A stretch of 64,000 nucleotides of DNA from RZYY01 sp036794825 (GTDB lineage Bacteria; Bacteroidota; Bacteroidia; Bacteroidales; 4484-276), in assembly GCA_036794825.1 (NCBI GenBank), contig DAIRGA010000018.1, forward strand, positions 1 through 64,000. The letters are read 5' to 3'. The notes under the pieces were generated by a model. It did no database searches and was not told the origin of the DNA. It saw only the letters and a list, made by a program, of their open reading frames with translations. This document shows positions 14,709-22,678 of this stretch, piece after piece (positions within the stretch are counted from its first letter, which is position 1; every line of letters begins with the position of its first letter). Made by a program: the position numbers and the translations under genes.

Positions 14709-17054
14709 TTATTTTTTGGCTTTTGACGTTTTGCGGGTGGTTTTAACAGCCGGCGCCGGATTTGTTTTGTCGGTTTCAGCAATTATCCATCTGCAATCTT
14801 CCAGCGTCAATGCTTTGGCATCAGTATTTTTGGGGATTTTGTAGTTTTTCTTTTCAAAACTGATGTAAGGTCCCCACCGTCCGTTAAGCACCAGCAATTC
14901 AGGCTCTTCGGCAAATACGCTGATCGTCTTTTCGCTGTCCAGCTTTCGTTTTTTCTCGATGAGCTCGATGGCAGTTGCTGCGTCAATGGAAAGGGGGTCG
15001 TGGGCCTTGCCGAGAGAGTAGAATTTGGAACTATGCCGTACATAAGGTCCAAATCTTCCTGTAGAAGCCACCATTTCAGCGCCCTCGTAGGTACCGATGG
15101 TACGGGGAAGTTTGAAAAGGTCGAGCGCATCTTCAAGGGTGATGTTATCGAGTGTCTGGCCTTTTTTAAGCGCTGCAAAACGCGGTTTTTCGTCGCTTTC
15201 GGTTTCGCCGATCTGCACAATCGGCCCAAAACGGCCAATCTTGGCATACATGTTTTTTCCGGATTGCGGATCCACCCCTATCAATCTTTCGCCGCTGAAC
15301 TTTTCGCTTGTCTCGATGGTGTTTTCCACATGGTGATGAAATGGCCGGTAAAACTCGTCAATCATTTTGTTCCAGACCTTTTGCCCCATCGCTATTTCAT
15401 CAAATTCCTTTTCGACAGTGGCGGTAAACTGATAGTCCATGATATTTTTAAAATGCTGAAGCAGGAACTTGGTAGTTACAATACCGATGTCGGTAGGAAC
15501 CAGTTTTCCTTTGGTCTGGCCAGTTTTCTCCGATTTATGCGATTCTTTGATCTTTCCGCCAACCAGCGAAAAAATCTTGTAGCTGCGGGATGTTCCATCG
15601 CCATCATCCCTGAAAACGTATTCTCTTTTCTGAACCGTGGAGATGATCGGAGCGTAGGTTGATGGTCTTCCGATGCCGAGTTCTTCCAGTTTTTTTACCA
15701 GCGTGGCTTCGTTGTAACGGGCGGGAGGCTGCGTGAAACGTTCGGTGGCATCCATCTGGATCAAAGGGAGTTTTTGCCCTGATTTCAGCGGGGGCAACAT
15801 GCCTCTTTTTTCTTCCGAATCTTCATCGTCAGTGGATTCGAGGTAAACCTTCAAAAATCCGTCGAAAAGAATCACTTCGCCTTTTGCCTGGAAATAATCA
15901 GGTACTGTGGAAACGGCAATATTTACTGTAGTCCGCTCCAGTTGGGCATTGCTCATCTGTGAGGAAATGGTGCGCTTCCAGATCAGGCTGTACAGTTTTT
16001 TCTGGTCGGCGGTTCCTTCGATGTTTTGCCGGTCGAAATAGGAGGGTCGGATGGCTTCGTGCGCCTCCTGTGCTCCCTTGGTTTTAGTGGAATATTTTCT
16101 TGAATGATGATATTTTTCGCCAAACTGACTGATAATCTCATTTTTCGCCATGCTCAGCGCCAGGTCGGAGAGGTTCACCGAGTCGGTTCTCATGTAGGTA
16201 ATCCATCCTGATTCGTAGAGCTGCTGGGCAATCTGCATGGTTTTGGCAACATTAAAACCCAACTTGCGGCTGGCCTCCTGCTGAAGCGTGGAGGTGGTGA
16301 ATGGCGGCGCCGGTGATTTCTGAAATGGTTTGGTTTCGATGTCGGTGACAGTAAACTCGGCATTGATGCATTTTACCAAAAATGCTTTTGCCTTGTCTTC
16401 GGTTTCGAAACGCTGGGGCAATTCGGCTCTCAGGACAGTGTTTTTCTTTCCATCCTGCACATCAAACTCAGCGGTAATGCGGAAGTAGGGAGTTACTTTG
16501 AAGGCTTTAATCTCCTCCTCCCTTTCCACGATCAGCCTCACGGCTACCGATTGCACACGACCAGCGGAGAGCGCCGGTTTTACCTTTCTCCACAACAGCG
16601 GCGAAAGCTCAAAACCCACCAGGCGGTCGAGAACGCGGCGGGCTTGCTGGGCATTTACCAGGTGCAGGTCAATGGTACGGGGATTATTAACGGCATTGTC
16701 AATGGCGGTTTTGGTAATTTCATGAAAAACAATCCTTTTGGTCTTGTTTTCATCCAGTTTCAGGGTGTCGAAAAGATGCCACGAAATGGCTTCTCCTTCG
16801 CGGTCCTCGTCAGTGGCCAGCCAGACCATTTCAGATTGTTTGGCAAGTTTTGTCAAATCGGCAATGACCTTTTTTTTGTCTTCAGAAATTTCGTAATGGG
16901 GTTTGAAACCGTTGGCAACATCAACACCCAACTGTTTTTTCGACAGATCGCGAACATGCCCGAAACTTGATTTTACGACGTACTCACTGCCCAGAAACCG
17001 TTCAATGGTTTTTGCCTTTGCCGGCGACTCGACAATTACAAGATTTTTTGCCAT
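14709..17054 (-). CDS. topA: DNA topoisomerase I
   Basis: 781 aa from the ATG at 17054 ('MAKNLVIVESPAKAKTIE'); a start at 17090 would add 12 unlikely residues. It is a type IA enzyme that relaxes negative supercoils. A TOPRIM domain covers residues 1-115 ('ATDEDREGEAISWH'), and the active-site Tyr lies in 'ESGWITYMRTDSVNLS' (about 290-305). The C-terminus has repeated 'GRFGP.V'/'GRWGPYI' modules of the TopoI C-terminal repeat type rather than Cys4 zinc ribbons, and a Lys-rich tail (TTRKTSKAKK). Length and architecture are normal for Bacteroidota. It is the first gene of the minus-strand run toward 10.9 kb. Confidence 0.97.
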   Translation of the reverse strand: MAKNLVIVESPAKAKTIERFLGSEYVVKSSFGHVRDLSKKQLGVDVANGFKPHYEISEDKKKVIADLTKLAKQSEMVWLATDEDREGEAISWHLFDTLKLDENKTKRIVFHEITKTAIDNAVNNPRTIDLHLVNAQQARRVLDRLVGFELSPLLWRKVKPALSAGRVQSVAVRLIVEREEEIKAFKVTPYFRITAEFDVQDGKKNTVLRAELPQRFETEDKAKAFLVKCINAEFTVTDIETKPFQKSPAPPFTTSTLQQEASRKLGFNVAKTMQIAQQLYESGWITYMRTDSVNLSDLALSMAKNEIISQFGEKYHHSRKYSTKTKGAQEAHEAIRPSYFDRQNIEGTADQKKLYSLIWKRTISSQMSNAQLERTTVNIAVSTVPDYFQAKGEVILFDGFLKVYLESTDDEDSEEKRGMLPPLKSGQKLPLIQMDATERFTQPPARYNEATLVKKLEELGIGRPSTYAPIISTVQKREYVFRDDGDGTSRSYKIFSLVGGKIKESHKSEKTGQTKGKLVPTDIGIVTTKFLLQHFKNIMDYQFTATVEKEFDEIAMGQKVWNKMIDEFYRPFHHHVENTIETSEKFSGERLIGVDPQSGKNMYAKIGRFGPIVQIGETESDEKPRFAALKKGQTLDNITLEDALDLFKLPRTIGTYEGAEMVASTGRFGPYVRHSSKFYSLGKAHDPLSIDAATAIELIEKKRKLDSEKTISVFAEEPELLVLNGRWGPYISFEKKNYKIPKNTDAKALTLEDCRWIIAETDKTNPAPAVKTTRKTSKAKK

Positions 17055-17122
17055 AATGGAAATTTGAAATTTGCGTGCAAAGTAAAACAATGATTTTTAC
17101 ATCTGTGTTCAGCATGCAAACA

Positions 17123-17794
17123 TCAAACGCTCGACAGCATCATACGGAGGTTTTCAAATTTCTGCTGATAATCCTGCATGGAGCGCCTGATGACTTCGTG
17201 GGCCTCTTCGATTCCGTAGGTGTGTGTGATTTCTGCATCCCGCGGGCGTCCGGGCAAATCTTTATAGGTGAGAAAATAATGTTTCAGCCGGTCAATCACA
17301 ATCAGCGAGCAGTCGGCCAGGTCTTTGTATTCTCCGTAAACGGCGTCGTTAGCCAAAACAGCCACGATTTTGTCGTCGGCCTGGTTCCCGTCAATCATCC
17401 TGAACCCACCCAATGGCCTCGCTTTTACCAGGATGTCGCCGTGCGCAATTGCTTTTTCGGACAGGATGCAGATGTCCAGCGGATCGAGGTCGCCAACAAT
17501 GTCCTTGCGACCGGTTTTTTCCATGCAAAACTGAGCCACTTTATCGGCGCAAAAGGTTTGAGGAATGAAACCATAGAGCGCCGGGATAACATTGGAATAC
17601 TTCTGTGGGCGGTCAATTTTCAGATAGCCGGTCTCTTTGTCAATCTCGTACTTGACGGTGTCCGTCGGAACCATTTCGATGAAGCAGGTAATTGTTTCGG
17701 GCGCGTCTGGCCCGATTTCCACGCCATGCCACGGATGCGACTTGTAGCGCAATCCCATCAGCTTTCCAATGGGATCCATTAATTTGTTGCTCAT
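17123..17794 (-). CDS. ppa: Family I inorganic pyrophosphatase
   Basis: 223 aa. It hydrolyses pyrophosphate to two phosphates in the cytoplasm, pulling biosynthetic reactions forward. The diagnostic 'GDLDPLDICILS' (DxDPxD) lies at about residues 101-112, with the family I elements 'YGFIPQTFC' and 'KARPLGGFRMIDGNQADDKIVAV'. The start is supported by a -7-like box (TAATTTCG) about 27 nt upstream. It is separated from topA by 68 nt; it may have its own transcript that continues into topA. Confidence 0.95.
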   Translation of the reverse strand: MSNKLMDPIGKLMGLRYKSHPWHGVEIGPDAPETITCFIEMVPTDTVKYEIDKETGYLKIDRPQKYSNVIPALYGFIPQTFCADKVAQFCMEKTGRKDIVGDLDPLDICILSEKAIAHGDILVKARPLGGFRMIDGNQADDKIVAVLANDAVYGEYKDLADCSLIVIDRLKHYFLTYKDLPGRPRDAEITHTYGIEEAHEVIRRSMQDYQQKFENLRMMLSSV

Positions 17795-17820
17795 TGTGAT
17801 TAGTTTTGAATTTAAGGCTG

Positions 17821-17828
17821 CGAAATTA
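17821..17828 (-). promoter_or_regulatory. -7 promoter box of ppa
   Basis: TAATTTCG on the minus strand, 27 nt before the ppa ATG; a one-mismatch form of TAnnTTTG that is also seen at pssA. Confidence 0.35.
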
Positions 17829-17857
17829 AGTAGTTTCTGCCAGAAAACCTCAAAAAT

Positions 17858-17887
17858 ATGATTTTCAATGATTTAATTACTCCCCCC
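17858..17887 (+). repeat. Copy of a dispersed intergenic repeat
   Basis: ATGATTTTCAATGATTTAAT followed by TACTCCCCCC resembles the arms of the inverted repeats at 2622-2728 (CAATGATTTTCAAC and CAACGATTTAATTACCCC). It lies between the divergent ppa and ftsX genes, just upstream of the ftsX -7 box. Confidence 0.4.
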
Positions 17888-17906
17888 TTACTCGCCCGAT
17901 TTTTTT

Positions 17907-17914
17907 TACTTTCG
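17907..17914 (+). promoter_or_regulatory. -7 promoter box of the ftsX operon
   Basis: TACTTTCG lies 17 nt before the ftsX ATG at 17931, so the predicted 5' leader is very short. Confidence 0.4.
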
Positions 17915-17930
17915 CCCAAATATTTGCTTT

Positions 17931-18806
17931 ATGAGAACCGCCGAAGACAGATACCGACTGCGAAGCTACCGGACAGCCTACGGAACCAGCGTTTTCAGTA
18001 TTACTCTGGTGCTTTTTATGTTCGGGGCATTTCTGACCTTTTTGTACAACACATCGGCGCTTGCGGAGTATGTAAGGGAGAATTTTGGCGTCCGGATCGA
18101 ATTGTACGAAACCGCCGGCGATGCTGAGATCGAGAATTTGGAGCGCTTTTTGGAAAGCGGCTATTTTACGGAAAAATTGAGTTTTATTTCTAAAAAAGAG
18201 GCCGCCCAAAACCTTGAATCAGAGCTTGGTGAAGATTTTGTCGGTTTTCTGGGATTTAATCCGCTTCCGGATGCATTTGAACTCATTCTGAAAAAAGAGT
18301 TTACCAATACCGATTCGGTGAGCAAAATCAGTTCGCTGCTTAAAGATCAGCCGTTTGTGAAATCGGTTTACTACCAGGAAAACCTTTTAACCAAAGTGAA
18401 TGAGAACATTGGCCGGCTCACCCAGATGCTGCTTCTTTTCACCGGCATATTTTTAATAATATCTGTTCTGCTGATTTACAACACGATACGCCTGGCCATT
18501 TACGCCAAACGCCTCACCATCAAAAGCATGCTGCTGGTTGGCGCTACGCAGGGATACATCAGGCGACCCTTTGTAATTGGCGGCATTTTGCAGGGACTCG
18601 TTGGCGGCGTGATTGCTTCGCTGTTGCTCTCGGTGACCCTGCTTACGCTTGCTGCGAAATTTCCCGAACTGCACCTTGCCAAAAATCGTCTCTTTGTCGC
18701 ATCAATCTCTCTGGCATTGACCCTTTTCGGAATATTGATCACCTGGCTTTCGAATCATCTGGCCATAAAAAAATACCTCAAAATCAGTTTAGAAGACCTA
18801 TATTGA
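17931..18806 (+). CDS. ftsX: Cell division permease FtsX
   Basis: 291 aa. FtsX pairs with the ATPase FtsE in an ABC-like complex that activates peptidoglycan hydrolases at the septum. One N-terminal TM helix (about 22-44, 'GTSVFSITLVLFMFGAFLTFLY') is followed by an extracytoplasmic domain (about 45-165) with 'YFTEKLSFISKKEAAQNL' and 'NPLPDAFELIL'. Three C-terminal TM helices follow, with the FtsX-type loop 'AKRLTIKSMLLVGATQGYIRRPF'. ftsE is not adjacent. It heads a plus-strand operon ftsX / DUF3098 / uppP / truB with gaps of 43 nt, 16 nt and a 4-nt overlap. Confidence 0.93.
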   Translation: MRTAEDRYRLRSYRTAYGTSVFSITLVLFMFGAFLTFLYNTSALAEYVRENFGVRIELYETAGDAEIENLERFLESGYFTEKLSFISKKEAAQNLESELGEDFVGFLGFNPLPDAFELILKKEFTNTDSVSKISSLLKDQPFVKSVYYQENLLTKVNENIGRLTQMLLLFTGIFLIISVLLIYNTIRLAIYAKRLTIKSMLLVGATQGYIRRPFVIGGILQGLVGGVIASLLLSVTLLTLAAKFPELHLAKNRLFVASISLALTLFGILITWLSNHLAIKKYLKISLEDLY

Positions 18807-18849
18807 GTACTTTTACGCCCCGATTTACAGAAATAAAAATCAGCTGAAT

Positions 18850-19161
18850 ATGAAATTTAAATTCGAAAGCACGCAACAAGCAGCTAAAAACAAGGAAAAA
18901 ACAGAAACCCAGAATAAAGAGATTGGCGGTGCGGGGTTTGTTTTTGATAAGGAAAACTTCCGCCTTCTGCTCATCTGCATTGGATTTCTGGTTGTCGGCT
19001 TTATTCTGATGGTAGGCGGCCGCAGCGACAGTCCTGATTTTTTCAACTATGAGATGTTCAACTTTCAAAGGCTTACGCTTTCTCCCATCCTGCTTATCAT
19101 CGGTTACACCATTGGCGTTTTCGCCATTATGAAGCGGCCAAAACAATCCGACAGACAATAG
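18850..19161 (+). CDS. DUF3098 membrane protein
   Basis: 103 aa. A charged N-terminal tail (about 1-35) is followed by two TM helices ('LLLICIGFLVVGFILMVGG' and 'LSPILLIIGYTIGVFAIM') joined by a short loop containing 'FNYEMFNFQRL'. This layout and loop are those of DUF3098, a small Bacteroidota inner-membrane protein habitually encoded between ftsX and uppP. Its function is unknown; the conserved neighbourhood suggests a role in envelope growth or division. Confidence 0.88.
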   Translation: MKFKFESTQQAAKNKEKTETQNKEIGGAGFVFDKENFRLLLICIGFLVVGFILMVGGRSDSPDFFNYEMFNFQRLTLSPILLIIGYTIGVFAIMKRPKQSDRQ

Positions 19162-19177
19162 CTAATCAACACAGACA

Positions 19178-19969
19178 ATGAACTGGTTAGAAGCGCTTTT
19201 ACTCGGATTGATCCAGGGGCTTACCGAGTTTCTCCCCGTCAGCAGCAGCGGCCACCTCGAACTGGGAAAAGTTATCCTGGGCGTTGAAGCCGAAAGCAGC
19301 CTGATGTTCACCGTGCTTGTGCATGGCGCCACCGTTTTGAGTACGATAGTGGTTTTTTGGAAAGATATTTTTCGGCTGATTAAAGGATTGTTTGCCTTCC
19401 GCTGGAACGATGAAACAAAGTTTGTGGCAAAAATTTTCATCTCGATGATTCCGGTAGCCATCATCGGTCTTTTTTTTAAAGAAGAGGTGGAGAGTTTTTT
19501 CACCGGAAACCTTGTGCTGGTAGGCTTCATGCTGCTTGTAACTGCTTCGATGCTGCTTTTCACTCATTTTAAAAAAACGAATACCCGCCATGTAGGTTTT
19601 CTGGACTCGTTCTTCATCGGAATAGCGCAGGCTGTTGCTGTGCTGCCGGGCATTTCCAGGTCGGGAAGCACAATCTCCACGGGGTTATTGCTGGGCAATG
19701 TCCGTGCCGATGTAGCCAGGTTTTCGTTCCTCATGGTTTTGATCCCAATCATTGGCGCCAACCTGAAAGATATGATGGGTGGCGGAATGACCAATAATGG
19801 CCAGGTGGGCGCAATGTCTTTACTTGTAGGATTTCTGGCTGCATTTATCTCCGGACTGATTGCCTGCAAATGGATGATCGGCATTGTGAAAAAGGGCAAG
19901 CTGATTTACTTCTCAATCTATTGTTACATCGTAGGCCTCACTGCCATACTTTTTGGCATTTTCTCATGA
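19178..19969 (+). CDS. uppP: Undecaprenyl-diphosphatase
   Basis: 263 aa. It dephosphorylates undecaprenyl diphosphate to recycle the lipid carrier of peptidoglycan and O-antigen synthesis. The BacA/UppP signatures 'EFLPVSSSGHLELG' (about 17-30) and 'PGISRSGSTISTGLL' (about 160-174) are intact in a polytopic inner-membrane protein with about seven to eight TM helices. The length matches the family. Its stop overlaps the truB start (ATGA at 19966-19969). Confidence 0.96.
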   Translation: MNWLEALLLGLIQGLTEFLPVSSSGHLELGKVILGVEAESSLMFTVLVHGATVLSTIVVFWKDIFRLIKGLFAFRWNDETKFVAKIFISMIPVAIIGLFFKEEVESFFTGNLVLVGFMLLVTASMLLFTHFKKTNTRHVGFLDSFFIGIAQAVAVLPGISRSGSTISTGLLLGNVRADVARFSFLMVLIPIIGANLKDMMGGGMTNNGQVGAMSLLVGFLAAFISGLIACKWMIGIVKKGKLIYFSIYCYIVGLTAILFGIFS

Positions 19970-20691
19970 TTTCAAAAACCTCGCTTCCCTCCCACCCCGA
20001 TTTTGCCGCAGGTGAAGTTTTGCTCATCAACAAAGAGATCAACTGGACATCATTTGATGTGGTAAACAGCATCAAAATCTACCTGAAGTATGAGTATGAG
20101 CTGAGAAAAATCAAAATTGGCCACGCCGGCACCCTCGATCCGAAAGCCAGCGGTCTGATGATCGTTTGCGCCGGCCGGCAGACCAAATCCATTGACACTT
20201 TCCAGGCTTTTGAGAAAGAATACACGGGTGCCTTCACCTTAGGCCTCACCACGCCATCCTGGGACACCGAAACGCTGCCCGACCAAACTTATCCTACCGA
20301 ACATATCACCCCGGAGATGATCGGGAATGCCGCAAAGCAATTAACCGGAACAATTCTGCAGCGTCCTCCCTCATTTTCAGCTATCTGGGTTGATGGGAAA
20401 AGGGCCTACAAAATTGCCCGAAAAGACAGCGAATTCAGGATGGAACCCCGTCAGGTGGAGGTTACAGCGTTTGAAATTACCGGGATTGAGATGCCGCTGG
20501 TTCATTTTCGGATTCGATGCAGCAAAGGAACCTACATCCGGGCGCTTGCCAACGACTTTGGTAAAGCGTTGGGCAGCGGCGCATATCTTTCTGTACTCTG
20601 CCGCACAGCCATCGGCGAGTTCAGGCTTGAAGATGCGCTGACCATCAGCGAGTTTAAGGAGATTTACAAAAACCCTGACAGCGAACTTTAA
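19966..20691 (+). CDS. truB: tRNA pseudouridine-55 synthase
   Basis: 241 aa from the ATG at 19966, which overlaps the uppP stop; longer starts inside uppP are unlikely. It converts U55 of the T-loop of tRNAs to pseudouridine. The catalytic Asp lies in 'IGHAGTLDPKASGLMIVC' (about residues 46-63), followed by 'EKEYTGAFTLGLTTPSWDTE' and the 'RPPSFSAIWVDGKRAYKIAR' motif; 'RIRCSKGTYIRALANDFG' marks the second conserved block. It is last in the ftsX operon, with a weak hairpin 5 nt downstream. Confidence 0.96.
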   Translation: MISKTSLPSHPDFAAGEVLLINKEINWTSFDVVNSIKIYLKYEYELRKIKIGHAGTLDPKASGLMIVCAGRQTKSIDTFQAFEKEYTGAFTLGLTTPSWDTETLPDQTYPTEHITPEMIGNAAKQLTGTILQRPPSFSAIWVDGKRAYKIARKDSEFRMEPRQVEVTAFEITGIEMPLVHFRIRCSKGTYIRALANDFGKALGSGAYLSVLCRTAIGEFRLEDALTISEFKEIYKNPDSEL

Positions 20692-20695
20692 TTGT

Positions 20696-20711
20696 TGGTG
20701 TTTCAGCACCA
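20696..20711 (+). terminator. Weak hairpin after truB
   Basis: TGGTG-tttcag-CACCA directly follows the truB stop; the T run after it (ACTTTTAT) is short, so terminator strength is doubtful. Confidence 0.3.
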
Positions 20712-20744
20712 GACTTTTATAAAGTAATGCTTTCAGCTTATGAC

Positions 20745-21395
20745 TTACCCTTTGGCGGCCTTGCTTTGTTTCAGCATATCACTCAGAACTTTGAAAATTA
20801 CCACCAGGGATTCATCCTCTTCTGCTGAAAGGAGGCCCGCTAATTCCTTGTACTTTTTTCCTGCCCGGCTTTTGATTTCTTTGCCTGCAAAAAAGGCTTT
20901 TATCAATTCGGCGCTGCCCAAAAGGTTGATGAGAATCAGCGTTTCGCGCGATGGTTGCCGACTATAAACCAGAACTCGCTCGAAGTCAGTGATAATAGGT
21001 TTAAGCCGGTCAGACCGGTGTACTCGGTATCTTTTACCCCAGGTAATGCCCAGCCACTCCACCTTTTCGGTGCTGATCTGATGTGTGTTGTCGAGATAGG
21101 TCATTTGCATCCGGTAGTAACGATTGCCATACATTGCAAGCTTAGGCAACACCCACGAGAGTTTTTTACCTTGATTGGCTGATAGTTTAGTAATCAATTC
21201 ATCAAGGAGCGGGTCATTCAATTCAGCCGGCCTGATGTTGATCTTTCCGGATTCTATTGTCAGCAGGTTCTCCAGCGCCAGATCAATCAGCGCGGCGGCA
21301 AGTAAAATATTGATGATGGCGTTCTTCGATCTAACCCAGCCCTTTTCAGGATGGATGCTGAGCAAAATGAGCCGATCCTTGATCCTGGTTTTCAT
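20745..21395 (-). CDS. GPP34 (Golgi phosphoprotein 3)-like protein
   Basis: 216 aa, mostly alpha-helical. 'RLILLSIHPEKGWVRSKN...LLAAALIDLALENLLTIE' at the N-terminus, repeated 'LLDELITKL' and 'WVLPKL' helices and a C-terminal helical bundle follow the GPP34/Vps74 pattern from memory. Eukaryotic GPP34 binds PI4P and glycosyltransferase tails; the bacterial versions have no settled function. The ATG overlaps the stop of the upstream ribbon-helix-helix gene (ATGA, 21392-21395), so it is translationally coupled to it and belongs to the SPFH operon. The family assignment is moderate. Confidence 0.6.
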   Translation of the reverse strand: MKTRIKDRLILLSIHPEKGWVRSKNAIINILLAAALIDLALENLLTIESGKINIRPAELNDPLLDELITKLSANQGKKLSWVLPKLAMYGNRYYRMQMTYLDNTHQISTEKVEWLGITWGKRYRVHRSDRLKPIITDFERVLVYSRQPSRETLILINLLGSAELIKAFFAGKEIKSRAGKKYKELAGLLSAEEDESLVVIFKVLSDMLKQSKAAKG

Positions 21396-21586
21396 GGTTC
21401 AGATGGTTTTTCCTGTTGTTCCTCAGGCTCAACATCTTCCTTAAGCCGTCCCGACTGTTTCAGCGCATTGTGGAGGATCCATTCGATCTGTCCGTTAATG
21501 CTCCGAAACTCGTCGGCAGCCCACTTTTCCAGCTTTTCCATCGCCAATGGGTTGAGCCTGAGAACAAAAGATTTCTTTTTCGACAT
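21392..21586 (-). CDS. Arc-like ribbon-helix-helix DNA-binding protein
   Basis: 64 aa. 'KKKSFVLRLNPLAMEKLEKW' gives the short beta strand and first helix, and 'RSINGQIEWILHNALKQSG' the second helix of an Arc/MetJ-type RHH fold, followed by an acidic tail. Such proteins bind palindromic operators as dimers of dimers. Its gene lies 9 nt after the SPFH gene and overlaps the GPP34-like gene. A GATAT-N7-ATATC palindrome sits at the predicted transcription start of the operon (22465-22481), a possible autoregulatory site. Confidence 0.85.
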   Translation of the reverse strand: MSKKKSFVLRLNPLAMEKLEKWAADEFRSINGQIEWILHNALKQSGRLKEDVEPEEQQEKPSEP

Positions 21587-21595
21587 TGTAACCTG

Positions 21596-22450
21596 CTATT
21601 GATGCAAAGTTCCTGTGTTGATTACCGGGCTTGCATCTTTATCCGAGCACAAAACCACCATCAGATTGCTCACCATTGCGGCTTTCTTCTCCTCGTCAAG
21701 TTCGATGATTTGCTTTTCAGAAAGCTGCTCCAGCGCCATTTCTACCATACTCACAGCGCCTTCCACAATTTTCTGGCGTGCAGCAACAATGGCTGAAGCC
21801 TGCTGCCGGCGAAGCATTGCCCCGGCGATTTCGGAGGCATAGGCCAGGTAGGCTATACGGGCTTCCATCACATGTATTCCGGCAATTTCGAGGCGTTCGC
21901 GCAGCTCATCCTCCAGTTGCTGATTCACCTCCTCACCCCCAGCCCGAAGACTGATCTCCGACTGCTCATCATCGAAGTTGTCGTAAGGGTAAGCGCCGGC
22001 CAGCTTACGAATGGCAGCCTCGCTCTGGATATCCACAAAGCGGATGTAATCGTCAACTTCAAAGGCAGCCTTGAAGGTGTTTTCAACTTTCCAAACGAGC
22101 ACAATGCCGATCATGATTGGGTTTCCGATTTTGTCGTTCACCTTGATAGGCTCGCTGTTGAGGTTGCGGGCGCGCAGCGAAATCCGTTTCCGGTGGAAAA
22201 AGGGATTGATCCAGTAGAAACCGTTTCGCTTGAGAGTTCCGGAGTATTTTCCGAAAAGCACCAGCACGGTTGATTCGTTCGGGTTAACTATCTGCAGGCC
22301 AATCCAGCAAAACACATCGGCTATCAGCAGCAAAAGCCAGAAGAAGTTTTGTGTTGTTACGGCAAGCCACACCGGGACTATTAGCAGCGCTAAAGCCATC
22401 AGTAATCCAAAGTAACCCATTTTTGGCGACAATTTTTTTTCGTTTTCCAT
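21596..22450 (-). CDS. SPFH/band-7 membrane protein
   Basis: 284 aa. Two N-terminal TM helices (about 13-30 and 32-50) precede the SPFH domain: 'NPNESTVLVLFGKYSGTLKRNGFYWINPF' (about 52-80), 'RARNLNSEPIKVNDKIGNPI' and 'IGIVLVWKVENTFKAAFEV'. A C-terminal coiled region follows ('LEIAGIHVMEARIAYLAYASEIAGAMLRRQQASAIVAAR'). SPFH proteins oligomerise in membranes and organise microdomains or regulate proteases. First gene of a three-gene minus-strand operon with the RHH and GPP34-like genes. A TACTTTTG box lies about 33 nt upstream. Confidence 0.92.
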   Translation of the reverse strand: MENEKKLSPKMGYFGLLMALALLIVPVWLAVTTQNFFWLLLLIADVFCWIGLQIVNPNESTVLVLFGKYSGTLKRNGFYWINPFFHRKRISLRARNLNSEPIKVNDKIGNPIMIGIVLVWKVENTFKAAFEVDDYIRFVDIQSEAAIRKLAGAYPYDNFDDEQSEISLRAGGEEVNQQLEDELRERLEIAGIHVMEARIAYLAYASEIAGAMLRRQQASAIVAARQKIVEGAVSMVEMALEQLSEKQIIELDEEKKAAMVSNLMVVLCSDKDASPVINTGTLHQ

Positions 22451-22464
22451 TTTAGTACTTTTTT

Positions 22465-22481
22465 GATATTAAATTGATATC
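22465..22481. promoter_or_regulatory. Possible operator of the SPFH operon
   Basis: GATATTAAATTGATATC (GATAT-N7-ATATC) lies between the -7 box (22483-22490) and the SPFH start, overlapping the expected transcription start. It is a candidate site for the RHH protein encoded in the operon; this is inference only. Confidence 0.35.
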
Positions 22482-22482
22482 A

Positions 22483-22490
22483 CAAAAGTA
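22483..22490 (-). promoter_or_regulatory. -7 promoter box of the SPFH operon
   Basis: TACTTTTG on the minus strand, an exact TAnnTTTG match 32 nt upstream of the SPFH ATG. Confidence 0.5.
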
Positions 22491-22626
22491 AAATAAAAAA
22501 ATGAACTGCAAGAAAAATTTTGGGTTTTAACAAACTTTAATCCTGCCGGACACACCAACCTGAAGGTCGGGGCAAAAGAAATCGCCGGGTTCGATTCTTT
22601 TTGGTGGTAATGGGATTTTTCCAAAC

Positions 22627-22659
22627 AAAAAAACCGGACTGAAATTCAATCCGGTTTTT
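22627..22659 (-). terminator. Rho-independent terminator of the EF-G paralog gene
   Basis: On the minus strand AAAAACCGGA ... TCCGGTTTTTTT forms a 10-bp stem (loop about 11 nt) ending in a T run, starting about 20 nt after the stop codon. The symmetric A/T flanks make it usable in both directions. Confidence 0.8.
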
Positions 22660-22678
22660 GTTATCATTGCTGATGATT

